A stretch of 64,000 nucleotides of DNA from Neisseriaceae bacterium (lineage in GTDB: Bacteria > Pseudomonadota > Gammaproteobacteria > Burkholderiales > Chromobacteriaceae). The stretch is taken from contig JAIYAC010000009.1 in the NCBI GenBank assembly GCA_027489245.1, positions 1-64,000 on the forward strand. The letters are read 5' to 3'. Made by a program: the position numbers and the translations under genes. Below the pieces are notes generated by a model that saw only the letters and a program-made list of their open reading frames with translations, was not told where the DNA came from and did no database searches. This document shows positions 46,399 to 55,058 of this stretch, piece after piece; the stretch's first letter is position 1; every line of letters begins with the position of its first letter.

Positions 46399-48037
46399 GG
46401 TTACGCTCCATGAAGTGGCGCATCAGGCCGCAGGTAGACGCATCATGGGCTGCCACCTGGCCTGCTTCCAGCTCGGACAGCAGGCGGCTAGCCAGCTGCT
46501 TGCCATACTCCACGCCCCACTGGTCAAACGAGTTCACCCCCCAGATCACCCCTTGCACAAATACTTTGTGTTCGTACATTGCCAGGAGCATGCCCAGGTT
46601 ATAAGGCGTTACCTTATCCAGCGCGATGGTATTGCTAGGCTGATTGCCCGGAAACAGCTTTTGCGGCAACAACATGTCCAGCTCGTCGCCACTGATATGG
46701 CTCAGCTCTTGCAGCACTTCCGCCTCGGTCTTGCCACGCATGAGCGCCTCTGTCTGCGCAAAGCAGTTGGCCACCAGTACGCGGTGCTGGTCACCCAACG
46801 GATAGTGCGTATTCATGGCAATGATGAAATCGCATGGCACCAGGCGCGTACCTTGATGCAGTAGCTGGAAGAAGGCATGCTGGCTGTTCACCCCCTCCTC
46901 GCCCCAGATCACTGGGCCGGTATCGAAATCCAGCTGCTCGCCATAACGCCCCACCCGCTTGCCGTTGGACTCCATGTCCATCTGCTGGATATGCGCCGGC
47001 AAACGGCGCAGGCCGTGGTCATAGGGCATGATGGCGTGCGTATGGGCACCATAGAAGGTGTTGTACCAGATACCAATAAGACCCAGCAAAACAGGGATAT
47101 TGCGCTCGAACGGGGTATTGAAGAAGTGCTCATCCATCCGTGCACCACCGGCCAGAAACTCGGCAAAGCGCTCGGGGCCGATTTGCAGCATGACCGGCAA
47201 GCCAATGGCCGACCAGACAGAATAACGCCCGCCCACCCAGTCCCAGAAACCGAACATATTGTCCGTATCGATACCAAAAGCCTGCACGGCAGGCGCATTG
47301 GTGGACACCGCCACAAAATGGCGGGCGATATCCGCCTCACCTGCATGCTGCAAAAACCAGCGGCGTGCCGCCTGGGCGTTCAGCAGGGTTTCCGGCGTGG
47401 CAAACGATTTCGATGCCACGATAAACAGCGTACTCGCCGCATCACACTGCTGCAGCACTTGCGCCAGGTGCTGCCCGTCCACATTGGATACGTAGTGGAA
47501 CGTCAGTGCCGGGTCGGCATAGGGCTTGAGCGCCTCAGCCACCATCAGCGGGCCCAGATCCGAGCCACCAATACCGATATTCACCACCTGGCGCACACGT
47601 TGGCCGCTAAAGCCCAGCCACGCTCCCGAGCGCACCCGCTGCGCAAATGCCGCCATGCGCTGCAACACCGCATGCACAGGCGGCACAATGTCTTCGCCAT
47701 CCAGCAACAAGCTTGCCTGCGCAGGCAAGCGCAAGGCGCTATGCAGCACAGCGCGCTTTTCACTGATATTGATACGCTCACCGGCACGCATCTTGCGCAT
47801 CCAGCCTGGCAGGTCTGCCGCCTGAGCCAGCTCTTGCAACAATTCCAGTGTGCGGTCGGTAATACGGTTTTTGGCGTAGTCCAGCATCAGACCATCCAGC
47901 TGCAGGGAGTAGCGGTCAAAACGCTGCGCGTCCTGAGCAAACAGCTCTTTCATGTGCAGATGGCGCGTAGCGCGCTGGTGCTGATGCAGGCGAGCCCAGA
48001 CGGGCTGCTCGTTAATGCAGATGCGGTCAGTAGACAT
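46385..48037 (-). CDS. pgi: Glucose-6-phosphate isomerase
   Basis: Interconverts glucose-6-phosphate and fructose-6-phosphate. The 550-residue product has the PGI signatures VNIGIGGSDLGPLMV, the phosphate loop VASKSFATPETLLNA, and the catalytic Glu/His region (MESNGKRV, EEGVNSQHAFFQLLHQG, KVTPYNLGMLLAMYEHK with the catalytic Lys region SFDQWGVEYGK). It lies 10 bases after orn on the same strand. Confidence 0.96.
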   Translation of the reverse strand: MSTDRICINEQPVWARLHQHQRATRHLHMKELFAQDAQRFDRYSLQLDGLMLDYAKNRITDRTLELLQELAQAADLPGWMRKMRAGERINISEKRAVLHSALRLPAQASLLLDGEDIVPPVHAVLQRMAAFAQRVRSGAWLGFSGQRVRQVVNIGIGGSDLGPLMVAEALKPYADPALTFHYVSNVDGQHLAQVLQQCDAASTLFIVASKSFATPETLLNAQAARRWFLQHAGEADIARHFVAVSTNAPAVQAFGIDTDNMFGFWDWVGGRYSVWSAIGLPVMLQIGPERFAEFLAGGARMDEHFFNTPFERNIPVLLGLIGIWYNTFYGAHTHAIMPYDHGLRRLPAHIQQMDMESNGKRVGRYGEQLDFDTGPVIWGEEGVNSQHAFFQLLHQGTRLVPCDFIIAMNTHYPLGDQHRVLVANCFAQTEALMRGKTEAEVLQELSHISGDELDMLLPQKLFPGNQPSNTIALDKVTPYNLGMLLAMYEHKVFVQGVIWGVNSFDQWGVEYGKQLASRLLSELEAGQVAAHDASTCGLMRHFMERNHDSA

Positions 48038-48046
48038 GTGCAGGCA

Positions 48047-48592
48047 TTACACTTTCAGGAAATGTTCGCGGTAGTAGCGCAGCTCTTCGATGGACTCCAG
48101 AATGTCGGCCAACGCCTCGTGCTTGCCTTTTTTCACCACACCTTTGGCCAACTCTGGCCGCCAGCGTTTGCATAGCTCTTTCAGGGTGGAAACATCCAGA
48201 TTGCGATAATGGAAGTAGGCTTCCAGCTTAGGCATCCAGAGCGCCATGAAGCGGCGATCCTGGCAAATGGAGTTGCCGCACATAGGGGACTTGCCTGCCG
48301 GCACGTGTTGCTGCAGAAAATCCAGCAATATCTCCTCGGCCTGCGCCTCGCTCACGGCAGATGCCTTGACGCGGGCCACCAGGCCAGATTTGCCATGGGT
48401 ATTCTTGTTCCAGTCGTCCATGGCATCCAGCACGCTATCGGGCTGGTGCACGGCCAGTACCGGCGACTCGGCCACCACGTTCAGCTGGCTATCGGTGATG
48501 ATCATGGCTACTTCGATAATACGGTCGCCATCCGGGTTCAGGCCGGTCATTTCCATGTCCAGCCAGATGAGGTGCGTTGGTTCTTGCGGCAT
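48047..48592 (-). CDS. orn: Oligoribonuclease
   Basis: DEDDh 3'-5' exonuclease that degrades RNA dinucleotides, including pGpG from c-di-GMP turnover. The 181-residue product has the acidic site in [22 protein letters not shown], the [15 protein letters not shown] segment and Asp in [12 protein letters not shown], ending with [17 protein letters not shown]. It is close to pgi and divergent from the M48 protease gene. Given that this window also encodes a diguanylate cyclase and a PilZ-like protein, its c-di-GMP role is relevant. Confidence 0.95.
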   Translation of the reverse strand: MPQEPTHLIWLDMEMTGLNPDGDRIIEVAMIITDSQLNVVAESPVLAVHQPDSVLDAMDDWNKNTHGKSGLVARVKASAVSEAQAEEILLDFLQQHVPAGKSPMCGNSICQDRRFMALWMPKLEAYFHYRNLDVSTLKELCKRWRPELAKGVVKKGKHEALADILESIEELRYYREHFLKV

Positions 48593-48656
48593 AATGAGCT
48601 TCTTTCAAAATTCAGCTATTTTCTGATATTTACCCCATACAGGGCAAACGCACTTG

Positions 48657-49901
48657 ATGAATGCATTTTCGTGGGCCACCCTGCTGGCCCTGCTGGGCAG
48701 CCTGGCGGTACAAGCCTGGCTGACGCACCGCCAGATCAACCACGTGCGCCGCCACCGGCAGCAGGTACCCGCCAGCTTTGCTCACAGCATTACGCTGGCA
48801 GCCCACCAGAAAGCGGCAGACTACACCTGCGCCCGCAGCAAGCTGCATCTTGCCAGCCTGCTGCTCGATACAGTCACCGTACTACTGCTCACCTTTGGCG
48901 GCGGCATCACCCTGGCGGCACAGCTTGGCGCCAGCTGGTTTGACAACACGCTGCTGGCGGGCATGGCCACGATCGGCCTGTGCCTGTTTGCCAGCAGTTG
49001 CGCCGGGCTGCCGCTATCCCTGTATCGCACCTTTGTGCTGGAGCGGTGCTTCGGCTTCAACCGCACCACTCCCGCGCTATTTGCGGCCGACCTGCTACGC
49101 GGCATGCTACTGGGCACCCTGATCGGCGCACCAGTCCTGGCCGCGGCACTGTGGCTACTGGCGCACGGCGGCCCGTACTTCTGGCTGTGGACGTGGCTGG
49201 CATGGTGCAGCTTTGTGTTGCTGCTCAGCTGGGCCTACCCCACGCTGATCGCACCACGCTTCAATCGCTTCACCCCATTGCAAGACACCGCACTGCAAAG
49301 CCGCATCCAGGCACTATTGCAGCGCTGCGGCTTTGCCAGCAAAGGCTTATTTGTCATGGATGGCTCGCGCCGCTCTGCCCATGGCAATGCCTACTTTACC
49401 GGCCTGGGCAAAAACAAACGCATCGTGTTTTTTGACACGCTGCTTGAGCAGCTGGATGCCGATGAAATCGAAGCGGTACTGGCGCACGAGCTGGGCCACT
49501 TCCACCACGGCCACATCCGTACCCGGCTGGCGCTCACCTTTGCCAGCACACTAGCGTTCCTGGCGATATTTTCCCTGCTACTGCACAACAGCCACTTCCA
49601 TACCGGCCTGAACGTCAGCCAGGGCAACCCGGCCAACTCGCTGCTGCTATTCATGCTGTGCGCCCCCGCCTTTACCTTTTTGCTGGCGCCGCTGGGCAGC
49701 CTGCTATCGCGCCATCAGGAATACCAGGCCGACAGCTATGCCGTAGCACACAGCTCGGCTGGCGCACTGCAAAGTGCCCTGATGAAACTCTATCGTGACA
49801 ATGCAAGCACGCTCACGCCAGACCCGCTACACTCCGCGTTTTACGACTCCCACCCACCGGCGAGCCTGCGTATCGCCCACCTGCAAGGAACCACAACATG
49901 A
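48657..49901 (+). CDS. M48-family membrane metalloprotease (Ste24-like)
   Basis: 414 residues with four to six membrane helices. The zinc motif HExxH is in VLAHELGHFHHGHI, with the third ligand Glu in HQEYQADSYAV. The length and arrangement match CAAX prenyl protease 1/Ste24-type M48A rather than the shorter HtpX. The ATG at 48657 follows an upstream TTG in frame, which I do not think is used. It overlaps the pterin dehydratase gene (ATGA). Confidence 0.9.
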   Translation: MNAFSWATLLALLGSLAVQAWLTHRQINHVRRHRQQVPASFAHSITLAAHQKAADYTCARSKLHLASLLLDTVTVLLLTFGGGITLAAQLGASWFDNTLLAGMATIGLCLFASSCAGLPLSLYRTFVLERCFGFNRTTPALFAADLLRGMLLGTLIGAPVLAAALWLLAHGGPYFWLWTWLAWCSFVLLLSWAYPTLIAPRFNRFTPLQDTALQSRIQALLQRCGFASKGLFVMDGSRRSAHGNAYFTGLGKNKRIVFFDTLLEQLDADEIEAVLAHELGHFHHGHIRTRLALTFASTLAFLAIFSLLLHNSHFHTGLNVSQGNPANSLLLFMLCAPAFTFLLAPLGSLLSRHQEYQADSYAVAHSSAGALQSALMKLYRDNASTLTPDPLHSAFYDSHPPASLRIAHLQGTTT

Positions 49902-50224
49902 ATCTGCTCGAGCTTCACTGCGAAGCGCAACATGGCGCCCACCCGCTGAGCCAGCAAACCGTGACCGAACTGCTGGGCCACCTGCCGCAATGGCAAGTGG
50001 AAGGCATCGAACTGGTCAAAACTTTCATGTTTGACGACTACTACAAAACCATGGCCTTCGTGAACGCCCTGGCCTGGGTAGCCCACGCAGAAGACCACCA
50101 CCCGGACATGTCGGTGCACTACAACCGCGCCGTGGTCCGCTTTAGCACCCACGACGCCGGCGGCCTGACGCTGAACGACTTTATTTGTGCCGCCAAAGCA
50201 GAAGCCCTGCTCCCCCGCGCATGA
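49898..50224 (+). CDS. Pterin-4a-carbinolamine dehydratase
   Basis: 108 residues, PhhB/DCoH family. The active-site motif is AEDHHPDMSVHYNRAVV, with the three conserved histidines. It recycles the pterin of phenylalanine hydroxylase in some bacteria; in others it may have a role with moco or as a small-molecule enzyme. No phhA is nearby. It overlaps its neighbours on both sides (ATGA), in an operon with the M48 protease and rsgA. Confidence 0.92.
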   Translation: MNLLELHCEAQHGAHPLSQQTVTELLGHLPQWQVEGIELVKTFMFDDYYKTMAFVNALAWVAHAEDHHPDMSVHYNRAVVRFSTHDAGGLTLNDFICAAKAEALLPRA

Positions 50225-51090
50225 AGCAACCGGGCCAGATTATCCGCAGCTACGGCCGCCGTTTCATTGTAGAAACCGCCGGCCGCACGTATGACTGCAC
50301 CAGCCGCGGCAAACGCGTGGATTTTGCCTGCGGCGACCACGTCCAGCTCAGCATCATCAACGACGAACAAGCCGTCATCGAATCGGTAGACGAGCGCAGC
50401 AGCCTGCTCTACCGCCAGGACGACTGGCGCACCAAGCTGATTGCGGCCAACGTTAGCCGCATCATTTTTGTTACCGCCGCCGTACCCAGCCCCAATGAAG
50501 AGCTACTGAACCGTTGCCTGCTGGCCGCAGAAGCCGCCGACATTGAGCCGGTCATCCTGGTAAACAAGCGCGACCTGCCAGAAACCACCGCATGGCTGGA
50601 TAAACTGCAGGCTTATGAAAAGCTGGGTTACAAGCTGGCCGTGGTCAGCGCACTGGATGGCGCCGCCGAGCTGCGACCGCTACTGCAAGGCCACACCAGC
50701 GTACTTGTCGGACAATCCGGCATGGGCAAGTCCACGCTGACCAACGCCCTGCTGCCCGAGGCCGCCGCGCGCGTCGGGGACATTTCTGTTGCGCTGGATT
50801 CTGGCAAGCACACCACCACCCATGCCGCGCTCTACCACCTGGATAGCGAAAGCCACCTGATCGACTCGCCAGGCCTGCAGGAGTTTGGCCTGGGCCATAT
50901 TGGCGCCACCGAGCTGCCAGCGCTGTTCCCGGAAGTGCGCCCGTACATTGGGCAGTGTCGCTTTCACAACTGCAGCCACCGCATGGAGCCATCCTGCGCG
51001 ATCAAGCAGGCTTGCGACGATGGCCATATCGCACCGGCCAGGCTGGCCTTGCTGCAGAAACTGGTCACCCACGCTCAAAATGCAAATTAA
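50221..51090 (+). CDS. rsgA: Ribosome small subunit-dependent GTPase RsgA
   Basis: Circularly permuted GTPase in late 30S assembly. The 289-residue product has the OB-fold start, then G4 (VNKRDL), G1 (GQSGMGKSTL) and G3 (DSPGLQEFG) in that permuted order, and the zinc-binding CRFHNCSHRMEPSC motif near the C-terminus. The ATG at 50221 overlaps the upstream stop; the longer ORF start is not supported. Confidence 0.95.
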   Translation: MKQPGQIIRSYGRRFIVETAGRTYDCTSRGKRVDFACGDHVQLSIINDEQAVIESVDERSSLLYRQDDWRTKLIAANVSRIIFVTAAVPSPNEELLNRCLLAAEAADIEPVILVNKRDLPETTAWLDKLQAYEKLGYKLAVVSALDGAAELRPLLQGHTSVLVGQSGMGKSTLTNALLPEAAARVGDISVALDSGKHTTTHAALYHLDSESHLIDSPGLQEFGLGHIGATELPALFPEVRPYIGQCRFHNCSHRMEPSCAIKQACDDGHIAPARLALLQKLVTHAQNAN

Positions 51091-51169
51091 ATAATATCTA
51101 TAGAGGAAAACACCATTTACATTTCATGGCACTGACTCTAATCTGTCACCCAGAAGAAAAATTTCAACG

Positions 51170-51191
51170 GTAATGTGTGTACCCACATTAC
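51170..51191. promoter_or_regulatory. Inverted repeat upstream of phaB, possible operator
   Basis: GTAATGTG and CACATTAC form perfect 8-bp arms with a 6-base spacer, 22 bases before the phaB ATG and overlapping the likely transcription start. The shape suits a dimeric repressor of the GntR/TetR/PhaR kind, none of which is in the window. Confidence 0.5.
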
Positions 51192-51213
51192 ATACAGACA
51201 AGGAGTCAGCACC

Positions 51214-51951
51214 ATGACAAAACGTATCGCACTGGTTACCGGTGGCATGGGCGGTATCGGCACCGCCATTTGCAAAGCCCTGGCACAAACCGGCCACACC
51301 GTGGTGACCACCTACAGCCGCCCCGGCAAGGAGCAAGCCTGGACTGCCGACATGAAAGGCCTGGGCTTTGAAGTACACGCCGTACAATGCGACGTGAGCG
51401 ATTTCGACTCCTGCCAGGCAGCCATTGCCAAAATTACCGCCGATATCGGCCCGGTAGACGTGCTGGTGAATAACGCCGGTATCACGCGCGACAGCAGCTT
51501 CCGCAAACTGGGCAAGGCTGACTGGGATGCGGTTATCAGCACCAACCTGGATTCCCTGTTCAACGTGTGCAAACCGGTAGTGGATAGCATGCTGGAACGT
51601 GGCTTTGGCCGCGTGATCAACATCTCGTCCATCAATGGCCAGAAGGGTCAGTTTGGCCAGACCAACTACTCCGCCGCCAAAGCCGGCATGCACGGCTTCA
51701 GCATGGCGCTGGCACAAGAAGTGGCGCGCAAAGGCATTACCGTGAACACCATCAGCCCGGGCTATATCGGCACCGACATGGTGATGGCTGTACCGGAAGA
51801 CGTACGCAACAAAATCATTGCCCAGATCCCGGTAGGCCGCCTGGGCCAGCCGGAAGAAATCGCTGGCCTGGTAAACTACTTGGCCAGCGATATCGCCGGC
51901 TTCATCACCGGTGCCGACTTTGCCATCAATGGCGGCCAACACATGATGTAA
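51214..51951 (+). CDS. phaB: Acetoacetyl-CoA reductase
   Basis: NADPH-dependent short-chain dehydrogenase that makes (R)-3-hydroxybutyryl-CoA for polyhydroxybutyrate. The 245-residue product begins MTKRIALVTGGMGGIGTAI, with TGxxxGIG; NNAGITRDSSF, the Ser in NISSINGQKGQFGQ and Tyr-x-x-x-Lys in YSAAKAG complete the SDR site. AAGGAG precedes the ATG. No phaC or phaA gene is adjacent, so it is a stand-alone copy. FabG is the main alternative, but the FGQTNYSAAKAG match favours PhaB. Confidence 0.92.
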   Translation: MTKRIALVTGGMGGIGTAICKALAQTGHTVVTTYSRPGKEQAWTADMKGLGFEVHAVQCDVSDFDSCQAAIAKITADIGPVDVLVNNAGITRDSSFRKLGKADWDAVISTNLDSLFNVCKPVVDSMLERGFGRVINISSINGQKGQFGQTNYSAAKAGMHGFSMALAQEVARKGITVNTISPGYIGTDMVMAVPEDVRNKIIAQIPVGRLGQPEEIAGLVNYLASDIAGFITGADFAINGGQHMM

Positions 51952-51970
51952 GCCTGCTTGCAGGCAGACA

Positions 51971-52003
51971 ACAAGCCGGGGGCACAGCCACCGGCTTTTT
52001 TTG
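51971..52003 (+). terminator. Intrinsic terminator of phaB
   Basis: AGCCGG and CCGGCT pair around a loop of about 11 bases and run into T7, 20 bases after phaB. Confidence 0.85.
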
Positions 52004-52133
52004 CGGGCCGCACGCAAAGATAGACACATCCGGCAGCGGACCCGGCAAAGCCGGGCCGCATCACCAAACCATCAGCATCGGCGGCCCTCCTGTTACAAAG
52101 CCAGTGCACTAACGCGCACTGGCCAGACTCACC

Positions 52134-52170
52134 ACAAAAAAGCCAGAGGCACAGCCTCCGGCTTTTTTGT
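52134..52170 (+). terminator. Second terminator-like hairpin before msrC
   Basis: AAAAAAGCC...GGC and CC...GGCTTTTTT form an imperfect stem around ACAG, with a T run. It lies about 35 bases before msrC. It could end transcription from upstream; msrC then has its promoter between it and the start. Confidence 0.65.
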
Positions 52171-52207
52171 TATGCTGCCCACCTTCCCACCTTACCCAGG
52201 AATGAGC

Positions 52208-52693
52208 ATGGCTGAAAACCTGATCATCGACGGCCAGACCAAGGCCGAGCGTTATGCCACCCTGCTCCCGCAGGCTTTTGCCCTGATCGATGGCGAAGAC
52301 GACCTGATCGCCGCCATGGCCAATACGGCCGCCGCCATACATCACACGTTTGGCTGGCTGTGGACCGGCTTTTATCTGGTGAAAAACGACGAGCTGGTAC
52401 TGGGCCCCTTCCAAGGCCCCATCGCCTGCACGCGCATTCGCAAAGGCAAAGGCGTGTGCGGTAGCGCCTGGCAGCAAGCCACTACGCTCGTGGTGCCGGA
52501 CGTGGATGCCTTCCCCGGCCATATTGCCTGCTCGTCGCTATCCCGTTCGGAAATCGTGGTGCCACTGCTGGATCAGGCCGGCGCCGTACGTGCCGTGCTG
52601 GATGTCGACTCCATCGAGCTGGCCTCGTTCGACGACAGCGACCGCGCTGCGCTAGAGCAAATCTGCGCACGCTTTAGCCGCCTATTCGGCTGA
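52208..52693 (+). CDS. msrC: Free methionine-(R)-sulfoxide reductase
   Basis: GAF-domain reductase of free Met-R-O, 161 residues. The three active cysteines of E. coli fRMsr are all present: Cys in ACTRIRKG, GVCGSAW and HIACSSLS. Glu and Asp residues near EIVVPLL and DVDSI close the site. AGGA precedes the ATG at 52208; an ATG two codons earlier is also possible. Its end overlaps by 12 bases the end of the convergent KfrA-like gene. Confidence 0.92.
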   Translation: MAENLIIDGQTKAERYATLLPQAFALIDGEDDLIAAMANTAAAIHHTFGWLWTGFYLVKNDELVLGPFQGPIACTRIRKGKGVCGSAWQQATTLVVPDVDAFPGHIACSSLSRSEIVVPLLDQAGAVRAVLDVDSIELASFDDSDRAALEQICARFSRLFG

Positions 52694-53740
52694 CAAGCCC
52701 AGCCACCCCGCCAGCTGCGCTGCCGCCTCGTCTACCGGCAGTGCGGCCAACTGTTCGCGATGCAGCAGCAGCCATTGCTGTAACTGTGGCATGCGCTGCT
52801 CGCGCACAATCAGCAGCTCGGTACGCAAGGCCGAGGCCTCAGCAGCCAGCACCATTAATTGCTGTTGCCGCTCCACATCCGCCTGCTGCCACTGCTGGCA
52901 AGCCTGCTGCAGCTGCGCTTCGCGCTGCACCGCCGCATCCTGCATGGCCGCCGCCTTGCCCAGCTCGCGCGCGCTGTCAGCCTGCTGCTGTTGCTGCTGC
53001 CTGCGCTGCGCCTCTAGCTGCTGTGCAGCCGTGGCCAGCTGCTGCTCCAGCAGCTGCGTGCGCTGCTTCATTTGCGCGCGCTCTTCTTCCACCTGCTCGT
53101 ACAAACGCACACGCATGCCCTCAAAGCGATCGTATGCCAGCGCCTCGCGCTGCGCCGCCTCCACGGCCAGCTGCTGCACGCGCGCCTCCTGGCGTGCCTC
53201 CAGCGCCGCCACGCGCTCATCGGCCTCTTTTTGCTGCTGTAGCGTTTGTGCACGCGCCTCATCCAGCGATGCAGCCAGGCCGGTCAGGCTTTCTTCCAGC
53301 GCCTGCCGCCGCCCTTGCTCTTCTGCCAATTGCTGCCTGGCCTGCTGCGCCAGCTCGCGCTGCTGGGCCAGCTCGCCAGAGAGGCTGGTCAGCTGATCGG
53401 CCCGCGCATCCAGCTCGCGCTGCGCTGCGGCCAACTCTGCCACCACCTGCTCCAGCTTGAGGCTCACCTCTTCACGCAGAGCAGCCAGATTTTCCTCGGC
53501 CACATCGCAGGCCTTTTGCCACAGCTGGCCAAACGCATCAGCCAGTGCCGGCGGCCAATCCGGCCGGCGCACACTGGTGGCCATGCGCGACAGGAACTCC
53601 TGCCGCCACTGCTTGAGCGTGTTGTTGATGGTGGTATTCGAGCCAGTGCCCAGCCGGGCCCGCACCTCTACCACGGTAGGCCACTCGCCCTCCGACACCA
53701 TATCAAATGCCACCTGCCGGATACGCGCATAGATATCCAT
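52682..53740 (-). CDS. KfrA-like coiled-coil DNA-binding protein
   Basis: 352 residues. The N-terminal ~60 residues (IYARIRQVAFDMVSEGEWPTVVEVRARLGTGSNTTINNTLKQWRQ, in pieces) form the KfrA N-terminal DNA-binding domain. Residues about 75-320 are one long, Gln/Glu/Ala-rich coiled coil with heptad spacing, and the C-terminus is a short Leu-rich end. In IncP plasmids KfrA is an autoregulated protein thought to help plasmid partition. AGGAGG precedes the ATG. It is divergent from a tyrosine recombinase, with palindromes between the two. A chromosomal role in segregation is inference. Confidence 0.88.
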   Translation of the reverse strand: MDIYARIRQVAFDMVSEGEWPTVVEVRARLGTGSNTTINNTLKQWRQEFLSRMATSVRRPDWPPALADAFGQLWQKACDVAEENLAALREEVSLKLEQVVAELAAAQRELDARADQLTSLSGELAQQRELAQQARQQLAEEQGRRQALEESLTGLAASLDEARAQTLQQQKEADERVAALEARQEARVQQLAVEAAQREALAYDRFEGMRVRLYEQVEEERAQMKQRTQLLEQQLATAAQQLEAQRRQQQQQQADSARELGKAAAMQDAAVQREAQLQQACQQWQQADVERQQQLMVLAAEASALRTELLIVREQRMPQLQQWLLLHREQLAALPVDEAAAQLAGWLGLSAE

Positions 53741-53781
53741 AAATACCTCCTGATTTTTACGCATTATACCCTTTTTTTGTT

Positions 53782-53808
53782 CGTAATTTTTATTACGTAA
53801 TACATGTA
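53782..53808. promoter_or_regulatory. Overlapping palindromes, probable KfrA-type operator
   Basis: CGTAAT-TTTT-ATTACG (53782-53797), ATTACGTAAT (53792-53801) and TACATGTA (53801-53808) overlap in the AT-rich gap just upstream of the KfrA-like start. KfrA binds such sites near its own promoter on plasmids. That this one binds here is inference. Confidence 0.6.
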
Positions 53809-53833
53809 ATTTTTAATGATTTGCCAATTACTT

Positions 53834-53857
53834 TTCCGATAATTATACTTATCGGAA
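53834..53857. other. dif-like inverted repeat upstream of a tyrosine recombinase
   Basis: TTCCGATAA and TTATCGGAA form perfect 9-bp arms separated by 6 bases (TTATAC). With two more bases on each side the geometry is 11-6-11, the layout of Xer dif sites (XerC arm ending ATAA, XerD arm starting TTAT). It lies between the KfrA-like gene and the recombinase start. It is not the canonical dif sequence. Confidence 0.6.
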
Positions 53858-53883
53858 GTTTTTACCAAAGAAAGCCGCAAAAA

Positions 53884-54981
53884 TTGCTGCCCGCACTCAC
53901 TCCCACCCCACAAAACAGTCTGATTCACGCCGATAGCGATGCCGAGGCGGTATTGGTGTGGCTGGCGGAGTACACCCAGCGCCCCGCCACCCTGCGCAGC
54001 TACCGCAAAGAGGCCGAGCGATTTTTGCTCTGGCTAGGCAGCCGACAGCAGCGCCTGGCCGAGGTGAAGCGGGAGGACGTGCACGATTACCGCCGCTTTC
54101 TGGCCCACCCCCACCCGGCAGCGCAATGGATCGGACCGGCCGTGCCGCGCAGCCACCCGCAGTGGCGCCCGCTCACTGGCCCACTATCTGCCAGCAGTAT
54201 CGAGCACGCTTTTACCATCCTGGGTGGCCTGTACAGCTACCTGAACCACGCCGGCCACCTGAGCGGCAACCCCTTCCGCCTGCACAAGGCCCCGCGGCAA
54301 CGCCACTCAGTAGAAAACGGCCGCTTTTTTGACGCCGACTGCTGGGCGCACATCTGCCACACCCTGCAGGCGCTGCCGGCAGATTCGCCACGCCAGATAG
54401 CCCACCGCGAACGCGCTATCTGGGCGTTCAGCCTGCTGTACTACAGCGGCGCCCGCCGCAGCGAGGCCAGCGCGGCGCGCATGGGGGATATGCATCAGAA
54501 ACGGGATAACTGGTGGTGGCGCGTGCACGGCAAAACCGGCACTGGCGACATCCCCGTCAGCCCGCCCCTGCTGGCCGCCCTGCAGCGCTACCGCTTGCAC
54601 CTGGGCCTGAGCCCGCTACCCGCGAGCGGGGAAGACACGCCCCTGCTGTGCCGCCTGGGCGATGGCCGCGGCGCACAGCAGGGCATTAGCGACAAGGCGC
54701 TGTATCTATTGATCAAGGAAATCCTGCAACGTGCTGCCCAGCAGGCCCCCGACGCCATGCGGCCAACCTTGCAGCACGCCAGCACGCACTGGCTGCGCCA
54801 CACCGCCGCCACGCACCAGCTGGATGCCGGCATCAGCCTGCTGATGGTGAGCCAGAATCTGCGCCACGGCAGCATACAGACCACGCGGCGCTACCTGCAC
54901 AGCGAAGACGATGCCCGCCACGCCGCCATGCAAAACCTGCCTGCCATCCCCATGGATAGCAGGGAAAAGAAAAACGACTAA
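53884..54981 (+). CDS. Tyrosine recombinase of Xer/phage-integrase type
   Basis: 365 residues from a TTG start, with an N-terminal SAM-like domain (about residues 20-130) and a catalytic domain. Catalytic residues are visible: Arg in YSGARRSE, Lys in HGKTGTGDIP, His-x-x-Arg in HWLRHTAATH, His in NLRHGSIQTTRRYLH and Tyr in the same motif. The ORF is open back to a TTG at 53821, but that would place the dif-like repeat inside the gene and has no Shine-Dalgarno, so the TTG at 53884 is preferred. It is unlike xerC at 39.8 kb, and the divergent KfrA-like gene suggests a segregation or resolution module. No phage genes are adjacent. Confidence 0.85.
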   Translation: MLPALTPTPQNSLIHADSDAEAVLVWLAEYTQRPATLRSYRKEAERFLLWLGSRQQRLAEVKREDVHDYRRFLAHPHPAAQWIGPAVPRSHPQWRPLTGPLSASSIEHAFTILGGLYSYLNHAGHLSGNPFRLHKAPRQRHSVENGRFFDADCWAHICHTLQALPADSPRQIAHRERAIWAFSLLYYSGARRSEASAARMGDMHQKRDNWWWRVHGKTGTGDIPVSPPLLAALQRYRLHLGLSPLPASGEDTPLLCRLGDGRGAQQGISDKALYLLIKEILQRAAQQAPDAMRPTLQHASTHWLRHTAATHQLDAGISLLMVSQNLRHGSIQTTRRYLHSEDDARHAAMQNLPAIPMDSREKKND

Positions 54982-55011
54982 GGCGCACAGCACCGCCGCA
55001 AAAGCACCAAT

Positions 55012-55043
55012 AAAAAAAGCCAGTCATGGTTGACTGGCTTTTT
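55012..55043. terminator. Bidirectional intrinsic terminator
   Basis: AAAAAAGCCAGTCA and TGACTGGCTTTTT pair around a 4-base loop. It lies between the recombinase and the convergent ribbon-helix-helix gene and can serve both. Confidence 0.85.
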
Positions 55044-55058
55044 CTGATCGTGCCCGGC

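Noticed and set aside
52970..53060. Repeated CTGCTG-like runs suggesting a microsatellite
   Set aside because: They encode the Gln-rich heptads of the KfrA-like coiled coil, vary in codon choice and have no regular period.
53834..53857. The inverted repeat as the chromosomal dif site itself
   Set aside because: The outer half of the XerD-side arm does not match the conserved TTATGTTAAAT, and the site adjoins a different recombinase. Only the geometry is dif-like.
53821..53883. Start of the tyrosine recombinase at the TTG at 53821
   Set aside because: It would put the dif-like repeat inside the coding region, has no Shine-Dalgarno, and adds Ile-rich residues not expected at an integrase N-terminus. 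It cannot be fully excluded.
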